Positions 17,128-25,154 of a stretch of 64,000 nucleotides of DNA are shown in pieces. Where the stretch lies: positions 1 to 64,000 of IMG/VR virus record IMGVR_UViG_3300027836_000009; one strand, 5' to 3'. The translations under genes were made by a program, and so were the position numbers. This DNA comes from a virus. Numbering within the stretch: the stretch's first letter is position 1; each line of letters opens with the position of its first letter. The notes below the pieces were generated by a model that was given only the letters and a program-made list of their open reading frames with translations, did not search any database and was not told where the DNA came from.

Positions 17128-17144
17128 TATCTATGGGTTTTTTT
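17116..17144 (+). terminator. Rho-independent terminator
   Basis: A perfect 9-bp stem (CCCATAGAT / ATCTATGGG) with a TTTT loop and a T7 tail, 23 nt after the stop of the GT-FkbM gene. It closes the second glycosylation cluster. Confidence 0.9.
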
Positions 17145-17178
17145 GTTTATATTTAACTATAATTAAAATTTATCAATT

Positions 17179-17427
17179 ATGGAACAACAAGTTATCTCTG
17201 TTTTATTTCAACGTGGCAAAGACACGAAGATTAAAACAATCCACCCGGTGGGTGATGAACCAATACAGGTTTTTGTAATTCGTAGCGGTTGGCGAAATGT
17301 TGAAGATGAATATCACGTCATCACAGAATACGGTGATTTTGAGCATACTGAATATCAGTACTTGACAGAATCTCAAGTTCTTAATCAATTTGGTTTATCA
17401 CCAGAAGAATTAGCACAAGACAATTAA
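17179..17427 (+). CDS. Small acidic hypothetical protein (82 aa)
   Basis: Follows the terminator and precedes the membrane/lysis genes. Acidic beta-rich sequence (VFVIRSGWRNVEDEYHVITEYGDF) without a known domain, signal peptide or membrane segment. Confidence 0.7.
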   Translation: MEQQVISVLFQRGKDTKIKTIHPVGDEPIQVFVIRSGWRNVEDEYHVITEYGDFEHTEYQYLTESQVLNQFGLSPEELAQDN

Positions 17428-17447
17428 TTAACTTAAAATTAGCTATT

Positions 17448-17756
17448 ATGAAAATTACAGAAAACTTAAATGAAAAAGGACAAAAACTTTTAACCATTGG
17501 AATCGTTGCCATCTCAATCGTAGGTGGAATTTTTGCACACAAGATTTATCAAAAACTAAATGATGATAAGCCTTGTAAGTCAACTATCATTTATCCTGAA
17601 ATGAAAATGGTAAAAGAAACTTCAGTTGCCGTAAACGAAAGAGGCGAATTGATGTTAATTGATAGAAAGAATGGAACCTTTCAAATATATCAAGATAGCG
17701 TAGGGCAAATCATCTTTAAGATGTACGCAAACAAAATGTATTCATTTAAAAATTAA
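17448..17756 (+). CDS. Single-pass membrane protein (102 aa)
   Basis: One membrane segment around residues 13-31 (LLTIGIVAISIVGGIF) preceded by a short charged N-terminus and followed by a hydrophilic domain; N-in topology is expected from the flanking charges. Being 4 nt upstream of a lytic transglycosylase suggests a role in lysis or envelope interaction, for instance a spanin- or holin-like accessory, but no family is recognised. Confidence 0.65.
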   Translation: MKITENLNEKGQKLLTIGIVAISIVGGIFAHKIYQKLNDDKPCKSTIIYPEMKMVKETSVAVNERGELMLIDRKNGTFQIYQDSVGQIIFKMYANKMYSFKN

Positions 17757-17760
17757 TCAT

Positions 17761-18297
17761 ATGAAAATCAAAGTATTTAAAATCTTAACAGTTGCTGTCT
17801 TATTTTTAATCGTTGTAAGTTTCAACGCAATAAAAGATAAACCGTCACAAGAACATGTTACTCCGTTGCCAACAGCTTACACATTTGGTGTTACCGAAAA
17901 CGAACCACCATGTTTAAGAATGTATGAAGCAATTGAAAAGTTTGCTAAAATGTACGGCGTTCCTAAAAGATACGCATACGGAATTGCTAGTTCTGAAACA
18001 GGTTACCAAGGTCCGTTTCATTGGAAATATAAACAATGTCAAACTTCTTGTGTAGGTGCTTTAGGCCCAATGCAAATAATGCCAAGCACTGCTGATATGA
18101 TGTGGCCAAATAAGGACATCTCACGAACTCGCCTTAAAAACGATATAGAATTTAATGTCCATACTAGTATGAAGCTTCTAAGGCAACTACATGACAAGTA
18201 TAATGATTGGAAAATAGTATTTGGTTGCTACAATACTGGAAGACCATTAATTAACGATTACGCAATTGCAGTTTACAATCATCAACCACAATTTTAA
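17761..18297 (+). CDS. SLT-type lytic transglycosylase with N-terminal signal/anchor
   Basis: The first 23 residues are a basic start plus hydrophobic segment (LTVAVLFLIVVSF), a signal peptide or signal-anchor. The catalytic domain has SSETG with Glu79, GALGPMQIMPST (99-110) and a late VFGCYNTGRP, matching the goose-lysozyme/SLT fold that cleaves peptidoglycan between MurNAc and GlcNAc. It probably acts as the secreted endolysin; with the upstream membrane protein it forms a lysis cassette candidate. Confidence 0.85.
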   Translation: MKIKVFKILTVAVLFLIVVSFNAIKDKPSQEHVTPLPTAYTFGVTENEPPCLRMYEAIEKFAKMYGVPKRYAYGIASSETGYQGPFHWKYKQCQTSCVGALGPMQIMPSTADMMWPNKDISRTRLKNDIEFNVHTSMKLLRQLHDKYNDWKIVFGCYNTGRPLINDYAIAVYNHQPQF

Positions 18298-18357
18298 AAA
18301 TTGTTAATAACTTATAGCAAAAAAGTTTGCATAAACAAGAATTTTGTATTAAATTTG
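18298..18357 (+). promoter_or_regulatory. Candidate host-type promoter(s) with 16-nt repeat, copy 2
   Basis: The 16-nt repeat AAATTGTTAATAACTT (18298-18313) is followed 18 nt after its TTG by AAAGTTTG (18322-18329). That TTTG is in turn 20 nt upstream of TAAATTTG (18350-18357), an exact match to the Bacteroidota -7 box TAnnTTTG. One or two tandem host-RNA-polymerase promoters are likely, placing the DUF932-like gene among early genes. Confidence 0.5.
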
Positions 18358-18382
18358 AATATAATTAATAAATCTAAATATT

Positions 18383-19522
18383 ATGAGAAACACAGGAGTT
18401 ATTGAGGAGATTATGGCAAATGCTAATCCCATCTTAGAAAAATTAAACAGCCGAGAAATTATCCAATTTCAAGTCAAAGAACTTGATTTAAACAATGGAA
18501 TTTCTTTAAGAGGTATTCCACTTGTAGGAAAAGCAATTGGCCGTATCTTTTACACTTTAAAAGTTCGTCCTAATTTTAATGATTTTGCTTCAAAAATGAC
18601 AACTAGTGATTTTAATTTAATATCACAGAAATTGAAATCTGCTGAAGCTGAAACAAAAATGTATGCAAAAATCGTTAAGAACGATAAAGGAAATCCTGAG
18701 ATTGTTGAATGCTACTACCACAATGATAAGAAAACACAATCTGACGCATCAGGTATTAACAACTACTTTGATTGGATGGCTGATTCTTTACAAAACAGTG
18801 AAAAGGATTATAGCTTAAAGAAATTTGGTTTCAACGCTCAGAAAGAAACATTTGAATTAATCTTGTTAGATGAAACACAAGAAAATAAAATTGATGCTTT
18901 TGGAACAGGACTTGATTTATGGAAAATGGGTGATCGTTTTGAGTTCAACTCATTAAAATTTGATTATGCTCCTTTCTTAGAAAGACTATCTTGCTCAAAC
19001 GGAAACACTGCATTAGAATATGGATTTGGCGCTGATATCAGTCATGCTAAATTTAATGACCGCCGTTTAGAATCTGTTATTCAAAAAGCATTATCTGTTA
19101 AGAATGAAACTGTACCTCTTATCTTACAACAGTCTGTAAACCACTTACAACAAAATAATGTATCAATGGCTGAGTTCTACCATTATCGCAAATTCTTTGA
19201 AAATCTGAATGATGATGGAATTTACACAGGTCTTATTAACAACTACTTTGATGATAAACCTTTTTACCAATCTTATGGAATTGATATTAAAGGAAAATCA
19301 AATAAATGGAAAAGCACAGCAAACACAGGTATTAATGCCTACGACTTCTTTAATATGATTACTTACGTTGCATCGCATCCTAAAGAAGTTCGTATGGACC
19401 GTGACCACCGCACACAATTACAAATCAACGCATCCAATCTTTTGTTTAAAAAGGATCTTGATTTGGAAGACATTGCTACATCTGTCAAAGTTGACTATCC
19501 TCGTTTAGCAGCAATGAATTAA
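18383..19522 (+). CDS. DUF932-like phage/plasmid protein
   Basis: A 379-residue soluble protein. The segment FLERLSCSNGN (198-208) followed by a conserved-looking helical region resembles the CxNG signature of DUF932 (TIGR03299-type phage/plasmid proteins), whose function is unknown. It is monocistronic: a host-like promoter region lies upstream and a terminator 27 nt downstream, suggesting separate, probably early, expression. Confidence 0.5.
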   Translation: MRNTGVIEEIMANANPILEKLNSREIIQFQVKELDLNNGISLRGIPLVGKAIGRIFYTLKVRPNFNDFASKMTTSDFNLISQKLKSAEAETKMYAKIVKNDKGNPEIVECYYHNDKKTQSDASGINNYFDWMADSLQNSEKDYSLKKFGFNAQKETFELILLDETQENKIDAFGTGLDLWKMGDRFEFNSLKFDYAPFLERLSCSNGNTALEYGFGADISHAKFNDRRLESVIQKALSVKNETVPLILQQSVNHLQQNNVSMAEFYHYRKFFENLNDDGIYTGLINNYFDDKPFYQSYGIDIKGKSNKWKSTANTGINAYDFFNMITYVASHPKEVRMDRDHRTQLQINASNLLFKKDLDLEDIATSVKVDYPRLAAMN

Positions 19523-19548
19523 TACCTACACCACATAAATAAAAAGGA

Positions 19549-19571
19549 CCCTGCTTCGGCAGGGTTTTTTT
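19549..19571 (+). terminator. Rho-independent terminator
   Basis: CCCTGC-TTCG-GCAGGG hairpin with the extra-stable TTCG loop and a T7 tail, following the DUF932-like gene. Confidence 0.93.
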
Positions 19572-19573
19572 AT

Positions 19574-19582
19574 GATATATAA
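19574..19582 (+). promoter_or_regulatory. Class II (late-type) promoter motif GATATATAA
   Basis: Located just after a terminator and 16 nt before the first capsid-targeted gene. No AACTA box is present. The same core ATATATA(A/G/C) stands 13-29 nt before several structural or targeted genes. Confidence 0.5.
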
Positions 19583-19598
19583 AAAAAATCTAAACTCT

Positions 19599-19787
19599 AT
19601 GAATAACGGACACTTAAAAACTTTTGAGGATTTCGCAAAAGAACTTAAGAACAAAATCCCACAAGAAGGTGATAAGAAGCCTGAGAAAAAAAGCAAAATC
19701 ATATTAGGGCCAGATCCTCAGAACTCTTCGTCACCAACAAGTCAGGAAACTAATGTAGGAGCAAAATATCCTAATGGCGGATTATGA
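19599..19787 (+). CDS. Small protein with capsid-targeting-like N-terminus (62 aa)
   Basis: ATG 19599 is preferred over ATG 19572, which lies in the promoter motif. The N-terminus HLKTFEDFAKEL matches the K-T-[FY]-x-[DE]-F core of the shared leader, here followed by AKE instead of LNE. The rest is Pro/Ser/Lys-rich and probably disordered. It overlaps the next gene by ATGA. I infer an internal head protein. Confidence 0.65.
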   Translation: MNNGHLKTFEDFAKELKNKIPQEGDKKPEKKSKIILGPDPQNSSSPTSQETNVGAKYPNGGL

Positions 19788-19966
19788 AAAAAACATTAAA
19801 AACATACGAAGAATTTATTGGTGATAAGTCAATGGATAAAGTTATTAAACATAGCAAGACAGTTAAAGTTGTGTCAACTAATACAAACAATCCTGGAAAA
19901 GAATATGACGATGAAGAAGATGGTGGAGACACACTTAATCAAAGTCCTTTAAATGGAAACAGATAA
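19784..19966 (+). CDS. Small protein with capsid-targeting-like N-terminus (60 aa)
   Basis: The start LKTYEEFIGD is nearly the T4 internal protein leader KTYQEFIAE. The body is hydrophilic with an acidic run (DDEEDGGD) and is probably disordered. Coupled to the upstream gene by ATGA. Likely a packaged head protein. Confidence 0.65.
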   Translation: MKKTLKTYEEFIGDKSMDKVIKHSKTVKVVSTNTNNPGKEYDDEEDGGDTLNQSPLNGNR

Positions 19967-19967
19967 C

Positions 19968-20072
19968 ATGCCTGAGAGGAAAAGCTTTAGGGAATTATGG
20001 TCAATGAACTTGACCCTTTATTTGTTTATTCTTATTAAGGATACTTTAAGAAAGAATAAATATAGAAAATAA
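19968..20072 (+). CDS. Possible micro-protein with hydrophobic segment (34 aa)
   Basis: ATG directly after the previous stop, TAA at 20070. Basic ends flank LTLYLFILI, which could sit in a membrane. Its tight spacing argues for translation, but at this size a chance frame cannot be excluded. Confidence 0.35.
   Translation: MPERKSFRELWSMNLTLYLFILIKDTLRKNKYRK
20058..20065 (+). promoter_or_regulatory. Weak class II promoter-like motif AAATATAG
   Basis: A diverged version of the ATATATA(A/G/C) core, 16 nt before the 384-residue targeted protein. Overlaps the end of the micro-ORF. Confidence 0.25.
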
Positions 20073-20081
20073 TAAATTATA

Positions 20082-21236
20082 ATGTCATTACTAAATTACC
20101 AAGATTTCTTATTTGAAACATACGGCAAAATAAAATTGAGTGAAGCTCGTGAAAACTTGTTGAGAACAATATCAAAGTCGTATCTTTTAGAAGAAGAACA
20201 GTATGTTTTAGATTTTGTTATTCAAGAAGGCTTAACCAACGATTTCTTTTCGTTATATGAATCAAACGATGATATTATTCAAGAAAATTTTATTCAAAAA
20301 GCTAAAGAAAGATACGATAGAGCTAAAGAAGAAATAAAATCTCGCGGTAAAGAAGCACTCGATAAAATGAGTGATGCTACTAAAAATCTGGTTCAAGTTG
20401 GTGGAAACATATTAAAGCCAATTAAAACAATAATGCAAAAAATTGGTGAAGCAATTAAAAAGGCTTGGGAAGAAGCAAAAGCAATTGCGAATGAAGCAGT
20501 AAACAAGTATAAAGATAAGATATCCGAGAAAATCAAAAACTTAATTAAAGATAGCGATAAAAAGAAAAAGCTTAAAGACGAATTAAAAAATTTAGGCGAG
20601 ATGATTAGCGCAGGCACAAAGTACATCACAAGCGGTTTTTCTACTGACGCTGAAAAAGCTGCAGCTGCTGCTGCCTCATCTGATGATAAAAATGAATCTT
20701 TTTTAAACTACATTGAGTATGCAATATTAAACGAAATAACATCGGAAATTAATAAAGGCGTAAACATTGATGATATAATTGAATCCCTTAATGAAGAAGG
20801 ACACGGTCACGAGAAAAAAGGAGGGTTAAACATTCCCTTTGTAAGTAAAGTGATGAGCAAAATAGGTCATATGCCTCCGTTTAAATACTTTCACGATTTA
20901 GGCGCAAAAGCTGAAGATTTTACAAATAACAAATTATCACGAGCAAGTTTCTTAGTAAATAAAGTTGCTGATGGGCCTGCTCCTTATGAATATGTTGTTT
21001 TTGGATCTCTCGTTGGTGTTGCTGTTGGTTATTACACTGAAACATTTGCTAAAACTGGTGCTTTAGGCATACTTGCTGAATTTGGTATTCCAGGACTAGT
21101 CATTTTAAAAAGTTTAATTGGTGGAATAGGTCTTGCTTTAGCAATTTACGGAATTGCTGAATCCTTAGTTGGTAGCGAAGGCGAAGAGAAAAAGGAAGAA
21201 GAGAAGGAAGAAGACGAAAAAAAAGAAGAAGAATAA
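20082..21236 (+). CDS. Capsid-targeted helical membrane protein with acidic tail
   Basis: Leader MSLLNYQDFLFE ends in L-F-E, a gp21-type cleavage site. Residues about 70-185 are Lys/Glu/Ala-rich amphipathic helices, likely coiled coil. Residues about 300-362 contain two or three hydrophobic segments (VVFGSLVGVAVGYY, LVILKSLIGGIGLALAIYG). The C-terminus is an EEKKEEE-type acidic tail. A packaged protein with membrane segments would suit delivery into or across the host inner membrane during infection. That role is inference; no enzyme motif is visible. Confidence 0.7.
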   Translation: MSLLNYQDFLFETYGKIKLSEARENLLRTISKSYLLEEEQYVLDFVIQEGLTNDFFSLYESNDDIIQENFIQKAKERYDRAKEEIKSRGKEALDKMSDATKNLVQVGGNILKPIKTIMQKIGEAIKKAWEEAKAIANEAVNKYKDKISEKIKNLIKDSDKKKKLKDELKNLGEMISAGTKYITSGFSTDAEKAAAAAASSDDKNESFLNYIEYAILNEITSEINKGVNIDDIIESLNEEGHGHEKKGGLNIPFVSKVMSKIGHMPPFKYFHDLGAKAEDFTNNKLSRASFLVNKVADGPAPYEYVVFGSLVGVAVGYYTETFAKTGALGILAEFGIPGLVILKSLIGGIGLALAIYGIAESLVGSEGEEKKEEEKEEDEKKEEE

Positions 21237-22306
21237 TGACATTAAAACTTTACGAACAGTGGTTACTGACTGAAGGTGGCTGGGCTACAACAAAAACACA
21301 AGGGACAGTTATCAAGCCTCTTATTATTGCTGACTGCGTTAAAAAGACACGAGTTATTGCTGAAGAGTTTGCAGCTCACTGTAAAACTGTTGAACTGCCG
21401 CCTCTTGAATTTACAAAGCCAATCGGCAGCGGTACATGGTATGAAGAAGATATCGTATCACAGCCTGACAAAGTTTACGGAGACGTAGACTTTATGGTGT
21501 CTTATCCTGTTTTGGAATTAACAGGGAAAGATCGTCGTGCTGATGAAATCGCAACGGTTAAACTTTACAATAAAGAACTGATTGACTTCTTAAAGAATAA
21601 AAGATATTCGTTTATTGATATTGCTGAAACAATGACAGTTTCAAATGATGTATCATTAAAGTTTATTATGGAAGTTGAAACACCTGAAGGTGAAGGATGG
21701 ATTCAAGTAGACATTGTTGTTACGCATACTGATTATAAAGAATGGGCAATCTTTAGAATGACTCCTATTCGTAATGTAAAAGGATTTGTACTTGGTAACT
21801 TATATTCTTCTTTTGGAGAAGTTCTTGAAGTAAGTATTCAGCCTCGTGGAGTTAGAGCAAAATTTGCTGGTACTCAAATGGTTGCATATAGTAAAAGAGC
21901 TGGTACTGAGGAAAAACTTCTTACAGCAAACATTCAAACATTTATGCATGATATTGCTCGATTCTTTTGGGAAACAAGTGGCACTGATAAACCTTATGAA
22001 GAATCGTCTTCATTAAAAAGATGGAAAGGTATCAATCCACAGAACCCACGTTTTGAAGATCTTTGTGATGGGATTCGTGGAGTTGCTGAAACACTTGAGC
22101 AACTTGGTGAATTTGGCAGTGTTATCAAATATAAATCAGCAAAAGAATTATTAGATGCAGTAAAGAAGAGATATATAGAAAAGATGGAAACTGCAGGTAA
22201 CGCAGAGAAATTAAACAAAGCTGAAACGCCATCGGCAATTGCAGCTGCTGAAAAATTACGTAAGTTTGTTAAGGATTACACCGAATTAGCAGACAAGCTA
22301 TTATAA
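21236..22306 (+). CDS. Capsid-targeted nucleotidyltransferase-fold protein
   Basis: The leader LKLYEQWLLTEGG fits the shared targeting sequence with an L-T-E site at 11-13. The body has a polymerase-beta-type nucleotidyltransferase pattern: IGSGTW (63-68, GS loop), GDVDF with Asp83 and Asp85, and WIQVDIVV with a third carboxylate Asp159. The C-terminal half is helical. It could transfer NMP to RNA, protein or a small molecule. The family includes CCA-adding, oligoadenylate-type, antibiotic and MNT-type enzymes, and I cannot place it further. It is coupled to the preceding targeted gene (TAATG). Delivery with the genome, as for T4 Alt, is the inferred mode. Confidence 0.65.
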   Translation: MTLKLYEQWLLTEGGWATTKTQGTVIKPLIIADCVKKTRVIAEEFAAHCKTVELPPLEFTKPIGSGTWYEEDIVSQPDKVYGDVDFMVSYPVLELTGKDRRADEIATVKLYNKELIDFLKNKRYSFIDIAETMTVSNDVSLKFIMEVETPEGEGWIQVDIVVTHTDYKEWAIFRMTPIRNVKGFVLGNLYSSFGEVLEVSIQPRGVRAKFAGTQMVAYSKRAGTEEKLLTANIQTFMHDIARFFWETSGTDKPYEESSSLKRWKGINPQNPRFEDLCDGIRGVAETLEQLGEFGSVIKYKSAKELLDAVKKRYIEKMETAGNAEKLNKAETPSAIAAAEKLRKFVKDYTELADKLL

Positions 22307-22309
22307 GGT

Positions 22310-22930
22310 ATGGAGTCAAACATATTAGTTGCTATAGTCACAGGGATATCATCAATCACAGTTGCGGTCATTACGGTCGTTGTTAAGGATTGGCTTGATA
22401 AAAGGAAAGTTGCTGAAAAAACAGCAAAAGATGAATGTGTTAAACATGAAGATTTGGACAACATGATGTATGTTCAAGAATTCATTGAAGCATTACGATT
22501 AGAATATAATTTTGACAGAGCTGGCATTTGTCAATTTCACAACGGAGGAAAGTTCTTTAAAGGACATTCAATGAAAAAATTTTCAATGAGTTTTGAGACA
22601 ACCAAACCAGGTATTGAAAAGATTAAACGTGGTATGCAAAATATCATGGTTTCAGAATTTCCTCATCTTATAAATGGTTTATTAAATGAAAATAGTTTAA
22701 CCATATATCAAGATACACAAGGCTTCCCAGCAACAACACGTGAAATGATATCTAACGGCATTGTTCAATCTATAAATATTCCTATCCGTGGTTTAAGCGG
22801 AGATCTTGCAGGATTTGTATTCTTGCACAATATTGGGGATCCTGGGGATCCAAGTGAAATGGTTAGTGAAGACGCAATTGATGATCTTTGCCGCCGAACA
22901 GATCAGATCTCAGGATACATTTTAAAATAA
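22310..22930 (+). CDS. Membrane-anchored GAF-like domain protein
   Basis: Residues 5-25 form a membrane segment (LVAIVTGISSITVAVITVVV). The rest, with FDRAGICQFHNGG, SLTIYQDTQGFP, INIPIRGLSGDLAGFVFLHN, follows the alternating strand/helix pattern of a GAF-type sensor domain. It starts 3 nt after the nucleotidyltransferase gene but lacks the targeting leader. Ligand and function are unknown; phage versions may act in the host membrane. Confidence 0.6.
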   Translation: MESNILVAIVTGISSITVAVITVVVKDWLDKRKVAEKTAKDECVKHEDLDNMMYVQEFIEALRLEYNFDRAGICQFHNGGKFFKGHSMKKFSMSFETTKPGIEKIKRGMQNIMVSEFPHLINGLLNENSLTIYQDTQGFPATTREMISNGIVQSINIPIRGLSGDLAGFVFLHNIGDPGDPSEMVSEDAIDDLCRRTDQISGYILK

Positions 22931-22941
22931 ACAAAATCATA

Positions 22942-23229
22942 ATGAAAAACTTATTAACAGGCTTAAAATGGTTAAAGACTGAAATACTTAATATGTATTC
23001 TTCAAGACCCACTTTTTTTTCAAAAAAACGTGTTGAGTCAGGAGTTGCATTTCTTATAGGACAATGGGGTATGGTGTTCTTTCTTTTAGAAAAACATACT
23101 ATTATGACAACTAGTGATTTAGCAATATGGGCTGGTATTGAATTTGCAGTATCAGGATATATGCTTAGCCAAATACAAAAAGAAAAGAAATCAGCAGTTC
23201 CGACTACAGAAGAAATAACAGAAAACTAA
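22942..23229 (+). CDS. Two-segment small membrane protein, holin-like (95 aa)
   Basis: ATG 22942 is in an A-rich leader; upstream in-frame codons belong to the previous gene. Two hydrophobic segments at about 32-50 (SGVAFLIGQWGMVFFLL) and 59-76 (LAIWAGIEFAVSGYML) are followed by a charged, Glu-rich tail. Size and topology fit class II holins, but no family signature is seen and it lies away from the transglycosylase. Confidence 0.55.
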   Translation: MKNLLTGLKWLKTEILNMYSSRPTFFSKKRVESGVAFLIGQWGMVFFLLEKHTIMTTSDLAIWAGIEFAVSGYMLSQIQKEKKSAVPTTEEITEN

Positions 23230-23232
23230 TAT

Positions 23233-23430
23233 ATGAAATACATTAAAACATTTGAAGCTTATTTGAATGAGCTTGAACTTCCTTTAAAAGGTGAAGACGA
23301 AAACACAAAAGGCAATAAAGACGTTGCAGCTGGTGAAGAAGAAGATGTAGTGAAAGGCGATGAAAAAGCTGACGCTAAAGGCGAAGAGGAAGAAGAGAAA
23401 GAAGAAGAAATTGATGCTGACGAAGCATAA
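23233..23430 (+). CDS. Capsid-targeted highly acidic small protein (65 aa)
   Basis: Leader MKYIKTFEAYLNE with L-N-E at 11-13. After the predicted cut the protein is almost entirely Glu/Asp/Lys (EEEEEKEEEID...). Such an acidic polypeptide may help condense counter-ions or space packaged DNA. It starts 3 nt after the holin-like gene. Confidence 0.7.
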   Translation: MKYIKTFEAYLNELELPLKGEDENTKGNKDVAAGEEEDVVKGDEKADAKGEEEEEKEEEIDADEA

Positions 23431-23444
23431 AATTATTTTATACA

Positions 23445-23819
23445 ATGAAAAACTTACAAACATACCAAGAATTCTTAAATGAACAAGAAGAAATTCTAAA
23501 CGAAGACATCAATTTGATAACAACAGTTATGTTGCTAGGTCAGGCTACGATTGTTGCAGCTGCAGTAATGGCAAGAGCGGGATATGATACACCCGATGAA
23601 AAATTAGCAGAGTGGTGGAATAAATGGAAAAGAGATCGTAGAGTTAATAAGATTTTAGATAAACTTAATGCTGATTCAGAAGTTCAACAATTTCTTACAT
23701 TGCCTCCTAAAGAACAAGAAGGTAAATGGAAAAAACTTGTAGATACAAAACTTAATAAAGAGGATAAAGATCTTCTTAATTCAATTTCTAGAGACCGAGT
23801 TAAAAAAGGTAAAATATAA
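23445..23819 (+). CDS. Capsid-targeted small protein with hydrophobic segment (124 aa)
   Basis: Leader MKNLQTYQEFLNE is the closest in the window to the T4 internal protein start (TYQEF) and ends in L-N-E. A hydrophobic stretch TTVMLLGQATIVAAAVMA (about 26-43) may be a membrane segment. The rest is Lys/Asp-rich helix. Its stop overlaps the next start (TAATG). Confidence 0.7.
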   Translation: MKNLQTYQEFLNEQEEILNEDINLITTVMLLGQATIVAAAVMARAGYDTPDEKLAEWWNKWKRDRRVNKILDKLNADSEVQQFLTLPPKEQEGKWKKLVDTKLNKEDKDLLNSISRDRVKKGKI

Positions 23820-24280
23820 TGAAACACATAAAAACATTTGAGTCATACGTTAAAGAAGGCGTTGAGAAAAACAGCAAAGTTCTTGAATCCGAAGAATCTG
23901 TAAATGAATCAACAGATATAGATGTATCTGCATTAAGCGATGGTATGCTAAAAGAATTACGTAAGGTATTTAACGGTGTAAAGCATGGACTGTCTAATAA
24001 CGATTTACAGTTATTAGCAAAGATTACGATGGAGATCAAGAAAAGAGGTATTAAAGAATCTGTAGATGAATCTGTTATTAATGAAGGTATCATGTCATTA
24101 ACCGCATACTATAAGGATTATGATAGAGATGTAACTACTCCTGCTAAGAAAATTGATGATATACTTAATAAAGAAATTAAATCAGTTAGTAGCAAAAATG
24201 CTGTATTAGATTTGATTACTGATTTGGTTGAAGAATATGCAGTTGAATATGCAGACAACCGAGATCAAGAAAGATATTAA
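23819..24280 (+). CDS. Capsid-targeted protein (153 aa)
   Basis: Leader MKHIKTFESYVKE with V-K-E at 11-13. The remainder is helical and charged with a further potential I-N-E site (VINEGIM). No enzymatic motif is recognised. Confidence 0.7.
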   Translation: MKHIKTFESYVKEGVEKNSKVLESEESVNESTDIDVSALSDGMLKELRKVFNGVKHGLSNNDLQLLAKITMEIKKRGIKESVDESVINEGIMSLTAYYKDYDRDVTTPAKKIDDILNKEIKSVSSKNAVLDLITDLVEEYAVEYADNRDQERY

Positions 24281-24293
24281 AAATAAAATAAAA

Positions 24294-24599
24294 ATGAAAA
24301 ATATACACACATTTGAAGAGTTCTTAAATGAAGGAAAAGTTTCTTTTTCTAAAATGGAATTCACAGTAGCTTCGTTTGTAGATAACAAAGGACTTGCTAT
24401 TCAGTTTCTAGCAAATAATAAAACTTTAGACAATTTTAGTGCTAATGCAATGGTAAATGCAATAACTGCAATGATAAACAAAAACATATCTGACTTAAAT
24501 GGACTTTTATATTATGAAATTGGTAATGTAGCTGCAGGTATAGTATTTAGATTAGATCAATATGAATTTGGTAAAATGATAGAAAAACGACTTAAATAA
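24294..24599 (+). CDS. Capsid-targeted protein (101 aa)
   Basis: ATG 24294 is chosen because it yields the leader MKNIHTFEEFLNE (L-N-E at 11-13); an upstream in-frame ATG at 24228 lies within the previous gene. After the leader follows a compact alpha/beta domain without recognised motif. Confidence 0.7.
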   Translation: MKNIHTFEEFLNEGKVSFSKMEFTVASFVDNKGLAIQFLANNKTLDNFSANAMVNAITAMINKNISDLNGLLYYEIGNVAAGIVFRLDQYEFGKMIEKRLK

Positions 24600-24600
24600 T

Positions 24601-25146
24601 ATGAAATACGTACATACATTTGAAAGTTTCTTAAATGAAAAATTTGCTGATAAATATCCTAAGCAAATGTATATTGAACTACAGCCTAATGACATTTCTG
24701 ATTATGCTGATGAATTAGCAAATCTTGTAAATGTAGCATATGCTGATAAAGGCGGTAATCTTGAAATTAAGAACGGCGCAGATTTAAGAAAGTCTGACAT
24801 TACTTATTGGGTAGCAAAAGATATTGATGAAGATCCTAATGCAGATGTTGCAGTTGGAGGTAAGAAAACACCACATGGTGTTAAGATGACAGTTATGGGC
24901 CAAGATGGTTCTCGTGAAGCAAAAAAGGACGCAATCTTAAAAATGATTGAACTTATGAAGACTCGTGGTTTTTATGCTGAACTTGATACTGACTTAGCAC
25001 AAAAGTTAAATCTTACTCACGTTAAAGACGAAAAGAAAATACGTGATGTATTAAACAAAGACATTACTTATTTTAAAGACGGATCTTATGATCGTGATAT
25101 TGCTGGAGATACACATAGAAAAGTTCTTGTAGGAATGCCAAAATAA
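24601..25146 (+). CDS. Capsid-targeted protein, possibly acetyltransferase-like fold (181 aa)
   Basis: Leader MKYVHTFESFLNE with L-N-E at 11-13. The body has DELANLVNVAYADKGGN, a WVAKDIDEDPNADV strand pair and DGSREAKKDAILKMIELM, an order loosely reminiscent of GNAT acetyltransferases. The acetyl-CoA loop is not convincing, so the fold call is weak. It begins on the base after the upstream stop plus one. Confidence 0.65.
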   Translation: MKYVHTFESFLNEKFADKYPKQMYIELQPNDISDYADELANLVNVAYADKGGNLEIKNGADLRKSDITYWVAKDIDEDPNADVAVGGKKTPHGVKMTVMGQDGSREAKKDAILKMIELMKTRGFYAELDTDLAQKLNLTHVKDEKKIRDVLNKDITYFKDGSYDRDIAGDTHRKVLVGMPK

Positions 25147-25154
25147 TTCTAATC

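Noticed and set aside
20393-20629. Minus-strand frame rich in Phe/Leu/Ile resembling a membrane protein
   Set aside because: Antisense of Lys/Glu-rich helical codons in the targeted protein, which always gives a hydrophobic shadow.
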